Below are positions 17,301 to 26,082 of a DNA stretch of 38,018 bases, one piece after another; position 1 is the stretch's first letter; each line of letters begins with the position of its first letter. This DNA comes from Acidobacteriota bacterium (lineage in GTDB: Bacteria; Acidobacteriota; Terriglobia; Acidiferrales; UBA7541), in contig QHYJ01000056.1 of the NCBI GenBank assembly GCA_003223255.1, positions 1-38,018 on the forward strand, written 5' to 3'. The notes below the pieces were generated by a model. That model saw only the letters and a program-made list of their open reading frames with translations. It was not told the DNA's origin and ran no database searches. The translations under genes were made by a program, and so were the position numbers.

Positions 17301-18413
17301 CTATGGCCGGACGGCAAGCTTGATTTCGCCGCGGCGCGATTTCATGCGCTCGAAGGCTTGCGGCAAGTCCGCCAGACGAATTTCTTCGGTGACAAAGTCT
17401 TGGGCAGAAATGTCTCCGCGGCGAATGGCTTCCAGGGCCTCGCGGAAAAAGCGCGGCGTGTGATGGAACGTGGAGATGAGCTTTATTTCCGAATAGTGAA
17501 TGGATGCCGGCTCGATTTCAACGTGCGTGCCCGACGGGAGGCCACTGAAGAAATTCACGACGCCGCCACGTCGCACCATGGCCAGCGCCATCCTCCAGGT
17601 GGCAGGATTGCCCGCCGCTTCGACAACGGAATCCGGGCCGCGCCGGTCTTCCGTGAGAGCTTTTACGGCGGCGACGACATCCTCCACTTCGTTGACGTTG
17701 ATCGTAGAGATCGCACCGAGGCGCCTGGCTACATCGAGAGGCGCAGTGCGGCGCGCCAGAGCGATGACGCGAGCTCCGCGGCGAGAAAGCATGCGGACGA
17801 ATTTCAATCCGATAGGGCCACAGCCGATTACCGCGACGGTGTCGCCGGTTCTCACTTCCATTTCGTGAATGCCACGCAGCACGCAGGCAAGCGGCTCGGC
17901 GAGCGCAGCGCTCTGGTCATCGACAGAGTGGGGAACCTCGAGCATGTTCTCCACGGCGATGCGGCCGGGGATGCGCATATACTCCGCGTACGCGCCGTTG
18001 TTGAAGAGCAAATCGTCGCAGAGATTTTCCTGACCCCGCCGGCAATGGTAGCAACGAAGGCACGGGGCGGAGTTCGCGGCCACCACGCGCATGCCGATGC
18101 GCCAGCGGGGGTCGACGCGCTTGCCCACCGCGACGATGTCGCCCACCAACTCGTGGCCAAAGACCGCCGGCGGTTGAATCATCAGGGCGTGATAGCCGCG
18201 CTTCCAAACCTTGAGGTCCGTGCCATCGGTGAGAGCGAGGCGTACGCGCAGAAGCACTTCGTCGGCAGCCATTGAGGGCACGTCGATCATTTCAATGCGA
18301 AGATCCTCGCTGCCATACAGAACCGCGGCGGTCATTTTGGATGGAACCGCGACGTGAGTGACAGCAGCTTTCAATTCTTCGCCTGTTTCCGCTTTCCTGG
18401 TAGTAATCCTCAT
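17301..18413 (-). CDS. Zinc-type alcohol dehydrogenase (MDR), second of a tandem pair
   Basis: A 370-residue medium-chain dehydrogenase. The GroES-like domain has FGHELVGDIVAVGKRV and the four structural-zinc Cys in APCLRCYHCRRGQENLC. The Rossmann motif is VAVIGCGPIGLKFVRML. The first catalytic zinc ligand, normally Cys in CGTD, is Asp here (LTDGTDLKVWKRGYHALM), so the active-site metal may be bound differently or absent. About 25 extra N-terminal residues precede TAAVLYG; a later start is possible but the ATG at 18413 overlaps the upstream stop as ATGA. Its place inside the hopanoid run suggests oxidation or reduction of a hopanoid side chain, but the substrate is unknown. Confidence 0.82.
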   Translation of the reverse strand: MRITTRKAETGEELKAAVTHVAVPSKMTAAVLYGSEDLRIEMIDVPSMAADEVLLRVRLALTDGTDLKVWKRGYHALMIQPPAVFGHELVGDIVAVGKRVDPRWRIGMRVVAANSAPCLRCYHCRRGQENLCDDLLFNNGAYAEYMRIPGRIAVENMLEVPHSVDDQSAALAEPLACVLRGIHEMEVRTGDTVAVIGCGPIGLKFVRMLSRRGARVIALARRTAPLDVARRLGAISTINVNEVEDVVAAVKALTEDRRGPDSVVEAAGNPATWRMALAMVRRGGVVNFFSGLPSGTHVEIEPASIHYSEIKLISTFHHTPRFFREALEAIRRGDISAQDFVTEEIRLADLPQAFERMKSRRGEIKLAVRP

Positions 18414-19516
18414 GCGTGCGTGATCAAAACCTTGAGCGATTCTGCCGTGGGCTTGGCTGCTAGCTCCAAGGCTTCTTGAATTTTATCCAGGGGAAAACGG
18501 TGCGTCACAATGTCCATGACCGGAAGTCTCTTGTGGAGCACCAGTTCTGCCGCTGCTTCTTGGATGTCCGCGGCGGCGCTATAGCTGCCTAAAATTTCTT
18601 TTTCGTCAATCCCGACAGCGGCTGCGGGGAATTCGATCTTGGTTACCGGATCGTTCGCGGCAAACAACAGGACCCGTCCCCCAGGCCTCGCGGCGGCGAG
18701 CGCTTCCACAACCGCCGCGGGATGCGCCACCGCCACCAGCACGGCATCAGCCCCCCGGCCCTCCGTGCGAACCTTTATCTCCTCCACCAGCTTACCACCA
18801 CTGGGGTCAAACGACTCAATCGCCCCTAAAGTAAGGCTCTTGGCCCGGCGCACGGCCATAGGGTCACTGGTATAGAGCCGAGGGCCGGCAAGCTTCGCGA
18901 CCAGGAGGAGTTGCAGGCCGATGGGACCGCAGCCGATAACCAAGACCGTTTCGTTGGCGGCGACGCGGGCCTTTTGCACCGCTTTCAAAATGGTGTTGAT
19001 GGGCTCGATGAAGGTGGCTTCCTCGAAGGTGACATTGTCCGGAAGAGCCACAATGCCGCGGTCGGCGACCCAGGGCATGGCTTTGACGTATTCGGCGAAA
19101 CCACCGCCGTTCGGAGTGAAGCCAGCGGTCAGGCCGGTGGTTTTGTATTGCTTGCACTGCGAGAAGAGGCGGCGCTCACAATAAAAGCATTTTCCGCAAG
19201 GGACGTGATGAAAGCTCATGACGCGGTCGCCGGGCTTCCATTTGTTGACGCCGCGGCCCACGGCGAGGACGGTACCGCCGAGCTCGTGGCCCAGGATTTG
19301 CGGTGGCTCGACGTAGCGGTGGAAAATTTTCTTGATGTCCGTGCCGCAGACGCCACAGGCCGCAACTTTGATAAGCACTTCGCCGTCAGAGACCTCGGGG
19401 ACAGGAACTTCTTCAACGCGGACGATGCCTTTTTCGCGGAAGACGCCGGCGCGCATGGTTTTGGGGATGGGACCGAGGACCCGCGCTCTATCGAGAGTTG
19501 CACCCGTGCGGCTCAT
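18410..19516 (-). CDS. Zinc-type alcohol dehydrogenase (MDR), first of a tandem pair
   Basis: A 368-residue medium-chain dehydrogenase with complete motifs: catalytic zinc ligands in AACGVCGTDIKKIF and LGHELGGTVLAVG, structural-zinc Cys in VPCGKCFYCERRLFSQC, and NAD(P) motif VLVIGCGPIGLQLLLVA. It overlaps both neighbours by 4 nt: ATGA with hpnG upstream and ATGA with the second dehydrogenase downstream, so hpnG and both dehydrogenases form one coupled unit. The two dehydrogenases are clearly different in sequence and not a recent duplicate. Family members oxidise polyols and alcohols; a role in hopanoid side-chain chemistry is inferred only from location. Confidence 0.85.
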   Translation of the reverse strand: MSRTGATLDRARVLGPIPKTMRAGVFREKGIVRVEEVPVPEVSDGEVLIKVAACGVCGTDIKKIFHRYVEPPQILGHELGGTVLAVGRGVNKWKPGDRVMSFHHVPCGKCFYCERRLFSQCKQYKTTGLTAGFTPNGGGFAEYVKAMPWVADRGIVALPDNVTFEEATFIEPINTILKAVQKARVAANETVLVIGCGPIGLQLLLVAKLAGPRLYTSDPMAVRRAKSLTLGAIESFDPSGGKLVEEIKVRTEGRGADAVLVAVAHPAAVVEALAAARPGGRVLLFAANDPVTKIEFPAAAVGIDEKEILGSYSAAADIQEAAAELVLHKRLPVMDIVTHRFPLDKIQEALELAAKPTAESLKVLITHA

Positions 19517-20319
19517 CCGGTGGCCATCCCGCCATAGGCCGCAGCGGCAACTCGCCCGCCGTACTCGGGGAGGGAAAGCAAAAACTCGTCAAGAAAATCG
19601 GCCAAGGAGTGCGTGGCCCGCCAGCTCTGCCAGCCAAAACGGATAAGGCCAGGCAAACCGAGGGGATGGTGAACGAGCTCGCCGATTAACTGCCGTTTTT
19701 TTACCGCACCATTGCGCTCCAGGATTCTATTGAAATCCAGCGGAAGCTCATGCGTTCGATGGTCACTGATGGCGCGCACGGCAATCGCAGGAATTTGAGT
19801 CCCTGTCGCGGATTGCAGGACGTAATAACTCTCCATTTCAACGCAGTCGCCAAACGTAGACAAAGTCGCTTTCGCCGATGTTTCACCGACAATGTGGGTT
19901 TCCGTGATCATGGTACTGACAACTCTGGCTCCACAGGCCTCGGCAAGTTTCAAAAGACGTTTATGACTGAATACCTTTTCGTCTTTCCGACTCAGGATAA
20001 CTCGAGTGGCTGCTACGATCTCCCCAAGACGCAACTCTTCATTTAAGCCACCTGCCAGACCCGTGGAAATGCAAAAATCCGGCTTTTTCTTGAGCAAATC
20101 ACGCAGAGCTTTCGTCGCGATGTTTGTAAACAAGTCCTCCCATCCGATTCCTGTCAACAATACGTCGACGTTATTCCCATAAACGTTCCCTTCAAACCGT
20201 TCGTAGAACGGCCGGTTCATTGGGGGGTCAGGAATGCTGATTGCGTCGCGGATGAAAGCATGACGTCTCCGCCAGGGGGCGAATTCGGCGTCGACGGCAA
20301 AGGTGACAAGGATTCTCAT
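19513..20319 (-). CDS. hpnG: HpnG, nucleosidase/phosphorylase of hopanoid side-chain synthesis
   Basis: A 268-residue protein of the purine-nucleoside/MTA-SAH phosphorylase superfamily: ILVTFAVDAEFAPWRRRH at the N-terminus, DVLLTGIGWEDLFTNIATKA (glycine-rich phosphate or ribose strand), CISTGLAGGLNEELRLGEIV, and CVEMESYYVL, the Met-Glu pair that contacts ribose. HpnG removes adenine from adenosylhopane. The frame is open further upstream to 20550, but that part is shadow coding inside hpnA; ATG 20319 starts exactly at the domain. No Shine-Dalgarno is seen, but a hairpin lies just upstream. It follows hpnA after 82 nt. Confidence 0.85.
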   Translation of the reverse strand: MRILVTFAVDAEFAPWRRRHAFIRDAISIPDPPMNRPFYERFEGNVYGNNVDVLLTGIGWEDLFTNIATKALRDLLKKKPDFCISTGLAGGLNEELRLGEIVAATRVILSRKDEKVFSHKRLLKLAEACGARVVSTMITETHIVGETSAKATLSTFGDCVEMESYYVLQSATGTQIPAIAVRAISDHRTHELPLDFNRILERNGAVKKRQLIGELVHHPLGLPGLIRFGWQSWRATHSLADFLDEFLLSLPEYGGRVAAAAYGGMATG

Positions 20320-20334
20320 GGACACAGGCCAGCA

Positions 20335-20351
20335 CCGGTCTGGAAGACCGG
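20335..20351 (-). promoter_or_regulatory. Hairpin in front of hpnG
   Basis: CCGGTCT (20335-20341) pairs perfectly with AGACCGG (20345-20351) around 3 nt. It ends 15 nt before the hpnG start, in the only sizeable gap between hpnA and the coupled hpnG-dehydrogenase unit. No U-tract follows, so this is not a clear terminator; it could tune translation or protect a processed mRNA end. Confidence 0.35.
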
Positions 20352-20401
20352 CCAGTACAAAATTGCCAGGACCCACCTTAAGTGCGAACCGCGAATCAGG
20401 C

Positions 20402-21424
20402 CTAGGCGGCGCGGGCGCGCGCCATTTTGCGCGCACGGCTTTCCGCGATGTAACCATTGGCCTCGTACCAGCGCACCGCGCGTTCGAGCGCCGCAGACAC
20501 CGGGCCCGCCTTGAAACCCAATTCGCGCTGTGCGCGGGAGCAATCCACAAACATCATGTGGCGCGCGATCTTCACACCCTCGACCGGTATACCTGGCTCG
20601 CGGCCAATCAGGCGCGAGACGACAGTATTAGCATAAGCCACGCCCAACGCGAGCCCGTGAGGAATTTTCAGCTTGGGTGCGGTCAGCCCGCTGATCTTCG
20701 CAAGCATGTCCAGCATCGCCTTGAGCGTGAGATTCTCACCGCCGAGGAGATAGCGCTCCCCGACTTTGCCTCTCTCCGACGCAAGCACGTGGCCCGCGGC
20801 ACATTCTTCGACGCCAACAAAATTCAGGCCGGTTTCGACGTAGCCGGGCATTTTGCCGTTTAGAAAATCCAGAATGATTTTACCAGTGGGCGTGGGCTTC
20901 CAGTCCCACGGGCCGACCGGCGTCGTTGGCATGACCACAATGACGGGCAAGCCAGCTTTCGCGGCCCTGAGCGTTTCCTGCTCAGCCATCCATTTGGAAC
21001 GCTTATAGTGACCGACCATTTCTTCGAGACGGGCCTCGGTGAATTCGTTGGGAAGTTTCGTGCGGTCGACAGCGATGGTGGCCACGGTGCTGGTGTAGAT
21101 GAATTGCTCGACGCCGGCACGCATGGCGGCGTCGAGAAGATTTTTTGTTCCGCCCACGTTGGAATCGTAAATGTCCTGCCTGCGCTTGGCCCACAAGCGG
21201 TAATCCGCGGCCACATGGAAGACGCGCTTGGCGCCCGCGATCGCGCGCGCGACTGCGGCGGGATCGCGCAAGTCGCCGGTAACGTATTCGAGCGAGAGAT
21301 CACCGATGGCGCGATTCGTGCTTGAAGGGCGCATCATCACGCGCACATCTTCGCCACGCGCCACCAATTGCCGCGCGACGTGGCTGCCGAGAAAGCCGGA
21401 AGCGCCGGTAACCAGTGTGGTCAT
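20402..21424 (-). CDS. hpnA: HpnA, hopanoid-associated NAD-dependent sugar epimerase/dehydratase
   Basis: A 340-residue short-chain dehydrogenase/epimerase. It has the NAD-binding TLVTGASGFLGSHVARQL, VTGDLRD, FHVAADYRLW, STVATI and the catalytic Tyr-x3-Lys in GHYKRSKWMAE. PTTPVGPWDWKPTPTGKII is a stretch typical of the HpnA group. HpnA is widespread in hopanoid loci; its exact step in side-chain modification is not settled to my knowledge. Its ATG overlaps the stop of the radical-SAM-like gene (ATGA). The C-terminus is basic (ESRARKMARARAA). Confidence 0.9.
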   Translation of the reverse strand: MTTLVTGASGFLGSHVARQLVARGEDVRVMMRPSSTNRAIGDLSLEYVTGDLRDPAAVARAIAGAKRVFHVAADYRLWAKRRQDIYDSNVGGTKNLLDAAMRAGVEQFIYTSTVATIAVDRTKLPNEFTEARLEEMVGHYKRSKWMAEQETLRAAKAGLPVIVVMPTTPVGPWDWKPTPTGKIILDFLNGKMPGYVETGLNFVGVEECAAGHVLASERGKVGERYLLGGENLTLKAMLDMLAKISGLTAPKLKIPHGLALGVAYANTVVSRLIGREPGIPVEGVKIARHMMFVDCSRAQRELGFKAGPVSAALERAVRWYEANGYIAESRARKMARARAA

Positions 21425-22122
21425 GTGACGCCCACACCTTCCGCCGCAGAAGAGGTCGCCACATGCAATTCCCTGCCCTGGGCTTGGGCCAGAATCGCTT
21501 CTTCGACATGCTCGGAAAACTGACGCCAGAAACTACTCGGAATCATGCGGCGGGCTTCGGCAGCTTTGCGGACGGCGGCTTCGGCGCCGGATGCCGCGGT
21601 AATCAGCCAGCCGTCCACATCTTTTTCCTTAATGAATTTCCGAAGTGTCCCAAGCTGCACGAGGTCCGCATCTTCGTGAACCAGTGAACGGATCACGGTG
21701 AAAAAGCCGGAGAGGCGTGCGGCGCGCAGCCCTTCGACCGCAAGAGAGGACATCGTCGCTTGCCGCGAGTCGAGAAGAACGGTCAGAAATACTTGCGGCA
21801 GAGGCTGAAATTCGTGGATGCGGCGGCAGAGGAGAGTGCCGTCCGTTTCGAGAAAAACATAGTGGCCGTGACCAATCGCGCGCGCAAAATGGCCGATGCC
21901 CGGATGAACCAAGGGCTCGCTCCCACCAATCCAAATCACGGGGGCGGGATCGGCAATAAGCCCTCGCATTCTTTCGCGGGAAACCGGCGCATGGGAGCCA
22001 GGATGGAGAACTTCCTCCGGGTCCACGCCATGCAGGAGAAAACGCGGCGGCGCAGAGCTGAAAATCTGTGCGATGCGGACTTTTGCCATTTTTGTGGTAA
22101 GCCGCGCTGGTAAGCGCATCAT
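21421..22122 (-). CDS. Radical-SAM-like protein lacking the [4Fe-4S] Cys motif
   Basis: A protein of 233 residues (222 if it starts at the ATG at 22089). The segment VIWIGGSEPLVHPGIGHFAR and then YVFLETDGTLL match the GGEPLLHP and TNGtLL strands of radical SAM enzymes, and QVFLTVLLDS matches the strand after these. Yet the CxxxCxxC loop that should lie about 40 residues earlier is replaced by FLLHGVDPEEVLHPGSHAPV, without any Cys; the whole protein has one Cys. It therefore cannot bind the usual cluster. It starts 6 nt after shc and overlaps hpnA by 4 nt, the sort of place where hpnH could be expected. It may be a binding or scaffold protein. Low homology is possible and the call rests on motif reading. 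Confidence 0.6.
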   Translation of the reverse strand: MMRLPARLTTKMAKVRIAQIFSSAPPRFLLHGVDPEEVLHPGSHAPVSRERMRGLIADPAPVIWIGGSEPLVHPGIGHFARAIGHGHYVFLETDGTLLCRRIHEFQPLPQVFLTVLLDSRQATMSSLAVEGLRAARLSGFFTVIRSLVHEDADLVQLGTLRKFIKEKDVDGWLITAASGAEAAVRKAAEARRMIPSSFWRQFSEHVEEAILAQAQGRELHVATSSAAEGVGVT

Positions 22123-22128
22123 CGTTGG

Positions 22129-24144
22129 TTAAATCCCGCTGCGCTGCCGGAACCCGCTGGGCTGAAATTTCACCGAGGCGTAATCTCGTGCTTTGCGCAA
22201 TTGATTGGAATAGCGCGCGAGCGCATAGACCGGAAACGAATTCCGGTAAAGATGATATTTCAGGTAAAAGACGCCCGGGAAACCGGTGCCGGTGAATTCG
22301 GGCTCGCTCCAGGAGCCATCTGGCTGCTGGCGATGGACCAGGTAAGCGACTGCTTTCTTGACCGCAGAGTCTTCTGTCCCTGCGCTTGCCAGCAGGCCAA
22401 TAAGGCCCCACGCAGTTTGCGAAGCCGTACCGGCACCTTGCCCCTTGGCATCAGGCAGATCGTAGCTAAGGAGTGACTCGCCAAAGCTGCCGTCCACTTT
22501 CTGGACGCTGCGGAGCCAGTTGACGGCTCGCTGACAGAACTCGCGCGTGGCGAGGGAAACGGTTTCGAGAGCGCGCAGAACGCCGCTTGTTCCATAAATG
22601 TAATTGACTCCCCAGCGACCAAACCAGGGACCGTCCTTGCACTGATCCTTCAACAGGAACTTCACCGCGCGCTGAATGACGGGATGATCCGAAGGCCAGC
22701 CGAAGCGGCCAAGACACTCGACGACGCGGGCCGTCACGTCCGCGGTCGAAGGATCGATCATGGCGTTGTGATCGGCAAAGGGAATGTTGCAGAGGAACTT
22801 GCGGTCGTTGTCGCGGTCGAAAGCGCCCCAACCGCCATCGCGATTCTGCATGCTCAGGAGCCACTGCATGCCGCGGCGCATCGCGGCCTCCATGCGCGGC
22901 AGATCAGGAAATTTCACACGCTGGAGCCCCATCAGCACGAAGGCGGTGTCGTCGACGTCGGGATAAAAGTCGTTGCGAAATTCGAAGGCCCAACCGCCCG
23001 GTTCGGCGTCCTTGTTCTTGACTTGCCAATCGCCCGGGCCGAGCACCTGTTTCGAGAGCAGCCATTCCGCGGCTTTGACCAGCGCCGGATGGTCCGGAGG
23101 CAGACCCGCTTCTTCGAGCGCGACCATGGCGATGCAGGTGTCCCACACCGGCGAAACGCACGGCTGCATGCGAATGGTGTCGTGCTCCTCGATTTCAAAG
23201 CGCGAAAATTCCCTGATCTCGCGCAAGGTAAGCGGATCGTCCGGCCCATGACCGAAAGCCATCAACGCGAAAATCGAGTTCATCATCGCGGGGTAGATAG
23301 CGGCGAGTCCCTCGGTGCGCTCGAGGTGATTCAGCATCCAGGACTTGGCTTCGCGAATGGCGCGCTGACGAAATGGTTTCCAGGGCGACTTTTCGTACAG
23401 CTTCAAGCCACGGTCTACAGCGAGGAAGAAGTTTTTCCAGGAAAGGAGTTGGCCGCTCCAATCCAGCGCGGCCGTCTTGCGTTCGGGATCCTTGAACAGC
23501 TCATCGACATGCGCGCGCGCCGGCAACTTCCAGTCGGGGCGCAACGCGGACAGAATCGCCATGGGGATCACGATGCCCCTCGTCCACGAAGACATTTCGT
23601 AAATGTTCAGAAGGAACCAGTTGGGAACGAGCATCAACTCGACGGGAATCGATGGCACAAGGTCCCAACTCACCGCGCCGACGAGCGCCAGGTAAAAGCG
23701 GACGTAGGAATTGGAATGCTCGAGGCCGCCCAGGCGATGCACCATTTCCCGCGCGCGCACCAGGTTCGGCGCATACGGCGAGTCGCCTGCGAGTTTCAAC
23801 GCGAAGTATGCCTTGCACGTGGCATTCAGCTCCGAAGGCCCGCCAGGATAGATGCTCCAGCCGCCATCGGGCAGCTGTTTCTTGCGGACGGAGTTGGCCA
23901 GCTTGGCCACGCGCTCCGGATCAGCCTTGCCGATAACCTGCAGGTAATAGATGTAATCCGATTCGAGAGTGGAATCGGCTTCGAGTTCGCCTTGCCAGTA
24001 GCCCTGCTCGGCTTGAAGAGAAAGCAGGTGATTGGCGCCGCGTTCTATGGCCTTCTCGAGGCGCTCCGCCCAATCCCGCTCTTGCCATGGGACCGGCGCA
24101 GGCGCCGTGGCGGCTTGCGCTCCAACGCGTGCAAATGAGGCCAT
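22129..24144 (-). CDS. shc: Squalene-hopene cyclase
   Basis: A 671-residue class II triterpene cyclase that folds squalene into hopene/hopanol at the membrane. The acidic motif that starts the reaction is present as PDVDDTAF (Asp396-Val-Asp398-Asp399). QW repeats are seen as EQGYWQGELEADST, NRDGGWGAFDRDN, GPWFGRWGVNYIYG and DGSWSEPEFTGTGFPG, and the C-terminus has FYLKYHLYRNSFPVYALARY. Length fits the family. ATG 24144 is chosen because GGGGGAG lies 6 nt upstream; starts at 24222 and 24210 would add residues unlike other cyclases. It heads the tight hopanoid cluster, after a 234-nt leader. Confidence 0.95.
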   Translation of the reverse strand: MASFARVGAQAATAPAPVPWQERDWAERLEKAIERGANHLLSLQAEQGYWQGELEADSTLESDYIYYLQVIGKADPERVAKLANSVRKKQLPDGGWSIYPGGPSELNATCKAYFALKLAGDSPYAPNLVRAREMVHRLGGLEHSNSYVRFYLALVGAVSWDLVPSIPVELMLVPNWFLLNIYEMSSWTRGIVIPMAILSALRPDWKLPARAHVDELFKDPERKTAALDWSGQLLSWKNFFLAVDRGLKLYEKSPWKPFRQRAIREAKSWMLNHLERTEGLAAIYPAMMNSIFALMAFGHGPDDPLTLREIREFSRFEIEEHDTIRMQPCVSPVWDTCIAMVALEEAGLPPDHPALVKAAEWLLSKQVLGPGDWQVKNKDAEPGGWAFEFRNDFYPDVDDTAFVLMGLQRVKFPDLPRMEAAMRRGMQWLLSMQNRDGGWGAFDRDNDRKFLCNIPFADHNAMIDPSTADVTARVVECLGRFGWPSDHPVIQRAVKFLLKDQCKDGPWFGRWGVNYIYGTSGVLRALETVSLATREFCQRAVNWLRSVQKVDGSFGESLLSYDLPDAKGQGAGTASQTAWGLIGLLASAGTEDSAVKKAVAYLVHRQQPDGSWSEPEFTGTGFPGVFYLKYHLYRNSFPVYALARYSNQLRKARDYASVKFQPSGFRQRSGI

Positions 24145-24378
24145 GCGGCGCTCCCCCAGAGCATCATGCAAAACTTGACAGGTCGAGCGGGCCGGCGTAG
24201 CCCGCCGCATCAACTTCCCCACCTAGCTTTCGTCGTCTAACTGCAGTGGTCCCTATGACTTGCACCGGAACCCGAGCAGCAAGTAGTACCAGTTCCAGTA
24301 ACATCGGTACTTCCGATTATCCCTGCCTTGACGCTGGGGGTCAACGACTAAGATGCTGTGATAGCAGACCAGAAGTCG
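24145..24378 (-). promoter_or_regulatory. Leader/promoter region of shc
   Basis: A 234-nt gap in an otherwise tight minus-strand run, so a promoter for the hopanoid genes probably lies here. A hairpin GCGGGC/GCCCGC (24187-24205, 7-nt loop) lies in the leader, and a weaker TTGAC/GTCAA pair at 24328-24344. No clear -35/-10 pair could be picked out. Confidence 0.35.
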
Positions 24379-25068
24379 TCAAATTGCAACTGTTCCCGGC
24401 GATTCCAGGGCCCGTTGAACCAGCACTCGCAAGGGCTGCGGAAGCGGCTCGCCCTCCCGCTGCGAGACCGATGGTTTTTCGCGGAGCAACCGCGCTGGAA
24501 GCCGCGTCCATGGCGGCGACGCGGGAAATGCCCCGGGGGAAGCGCGAAGAATGAGGGCATCGGCACGATCGAGACCAGCGCGGGCGGAATCCTTGAAATC
24601 TTCCTTCGTCGGATCGAGCACCGCGAAATAAAGGCTCGGTTTCAGAAACTGCAGCAAGGAATTGCTCTCCAAAATAAGCGTCGGCAGATCGCCGTAGGAA
24701 ACCGCTCGCGCTTCCTGGACCGCAGCTCGCAGCAAAGGAAGCCCTTCGGCGAGGAAACCTTGCTTGGTGCGAAGCCAGAAGGAGCGTCGAGCCCCCGCGG
24801 CCAAAAAACGCGCGCTGTCCGTGCCGGTATCGGCGTGCATTTCCCAGTCGAGCGCGCAGACATGTTCGCTTGGCGCGCAGTCGCAATTCTCCCCATTTTG
24901 TGCGCAGACGCCGTGTCCATATTGCGTGATTTTGCCGGCAATCCAGTTGGCCTGAGGGAACGCGGCGATCACCTCGCAAACCAGCTGTGTTTTGCCGATG
25001 CTGCGCGTGTGACCGCCGACGACAATGACGCGCCAGCGGGGAGTGCCGTCTTTTTCATTTAACGCCAA
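24379..25068 (-). CDS. P-loop NTPase, MobB-like, with a Cys cluster
   Basis: A 229-residue protein. It opens with a Walker A motif in [20 protein letters not shown] ([10 protein letters not shown]), in the layout of MobB/molybdopterin-guanine dinucleotide proteins and related small NTPases. [21 protein letters not shown] holds four Cys in 15 residues and could bind a metal or Fe-S cluster. A later strand is ADALILR. There is no ATG in frame ahead of the P-loop; TTG at 25068, with GAGG 6 nt upstream, is the likely start, overlapping lpxD by 14 nt. It is thus coupled to lpxD. Its function is unknown: a molybdenum cofactor role has no support from neighbours. Confidence 0.65.
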   Translation of the reverse strand: MALNEKDGTPRWRVIVVGGHTRSIGKTQLVCEVIAAFPQANWIAGKITQYGHGVCAQNGENCDCAPSEHVCALDWEMHADTGTDSARFLAAGARRSFWLRTKQGFLAEGLPLLRAAVQEARAVSYGDLPTLILESNSLLQFLKPSLYFAVLDPTKEDFKDSARAGLDRADALILRASPGAFPASPPWTRLPARLLREKPSVSQREGEPLPQPLRVLVQRALESPGTVAI

Positions 25069-26074
25069 GTTTGGCCTCAAGAATTTTGATGCGCGCAGCC
25101 AATTCCGGGAGACGGGCGTAGGAAGCGTACTGCTCTTTGAACTTTTCAAGCGAACGTGCCGGGGTTCCCCAAACGGTCTGCCCTCCGCGAATGGTTTTCC
25201 CGCCAAGCACTCCCGATTGTCCTCCAATCATCGCGCCGTCTTCCAGTTCGCAGCGCTCGCCAAATCCGGCTTGGCCGCCAATGACGACGTTCTGGCCGAC
25301 AGTGCACGAGCCGGAGAAACCGACTTGTGCCGCCATGACCGTATGCGCCCCGATCTGGCAGTTGTGCCCAATCTGAATCAGGTTGTCGAGTTTTACGCCC
25401 TCGGCGATGCGCGTGTCATCGAGCGAACCACGGTCAATCGTAGTGTTCGCGCCGATCTCGACGTCATCGCCAATCTCCACAATGCCAACCTGCGGAAACT
25501 TCCAGTGCTTCCCTTCTCCAAAGGCGTAACCGAATCCGTCCGCGCCAATCACCGCGCCGGAATGAATTTCCACGCGATGGCCGATGCGCACCTGGTGATA
25601 GAGGGTCACGCGGGGGTGAATGCGGCAAAGCTCGCCAATCCAGCAGCCCGCTCCAATCACGCAGTGCGCGCCAATTTGCGTTTCCGCGCCGATGTGCACA
25701 TCTTCTCCAATCACGGCGTAGGGCCCGATGCTTGCGCTTTCCTCCACCCTCGCGAGCGGCGCGACAACGGCCGTGGGATGAATCCCAGTGGCAATCGGTG
25801 CGCGGTCCAGAAGCAGCGCGGCGGCTTTGGCAAACGCCAGCTTGGGATGCGGATTACGCAGCACGGTTTTGCCGGGCAGCCGCAGGCCCTCGGCGGCAAT
25901 CACGCAAAGCGCGGCAGAGGCGGCCGCGCGGTCTGCGTGCTTGGCGGAATCGACGTAGATTAACTCGCGCGACGCGGCACGCCCAGGGGCGGCCACGCCA
26001 GTGATTTCCAGAGCGCCATCCCCTTCGAGCGTAGCACCGAGGGCGTCGGCAAGTTCTCTTGCTGTTCGTTTCAT
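25055..26074 (-). CDS. lpxD: LpxD, UDP-3-O-acylglucosamine N-acyltransferase
   Basis: A 339-residue lipid A biosynthesis enzyme that adds the second 3-hydroxyacyl chain to UDP-3-O-acylglucosamine. The N-terminal uridine-binding domain is seen at residues 1-100 ([12 protein letters not shown], then [15 protein letters not shown]). A left-handed beta-helix of hexapeptide repeats follows ([20 protein letters not shown] and on), with the catalytic His region in [20 protein letters not shown] and GADGFGYAF. The C-terminal helix is [12 protein letters not shown]-like. Length matches the family. GAGG 6 nt upstream of ATG 26074; it starts 8 nt after the acyltransferase gene. Confidence 0.93.
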   Translation of the reverse strand: MKRTARELADALGATLEGDGALEITGVAAPGRAASRELIYVDSAKHADRAAASAALCVIAAEGLRLPGKTVLRNPHPKLAFAKAAALLLDRAPIATGIHPTAVVAPLARVEESASIGPYAVIGEDVHIGAETQIGAHCVIGAGCWIGELCRIHPRVTLYHQVRIGHRVEIHSGAVIGADGFGYAFGEGKHWKFPQVGIVEIGDDVEIGANTTIDRGSLDDTRIAEGVKLDNLIQIGHNCQIGAHTVMAAQVGFSGSCTVGQNVVIGGQAGFGERCELEDGAMIGGQSGVLGGKTIRGGQTVWGTPARSLEKFKEQYASYARLPELAARIKILEAKLGVK

Positions 26075-26082
26075 GTTCAGCC

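Noticed and set aside
22684-24138. Long plus-strand frame opposite shc
   Set aside because: Antisense shadow of squalene-hopene cyclase; no family motif.
24145-24378. Riboswitch in the leader of shc
   Set aside because: Two small hairpins are visible but no known riboswitch core could be matched by eye.
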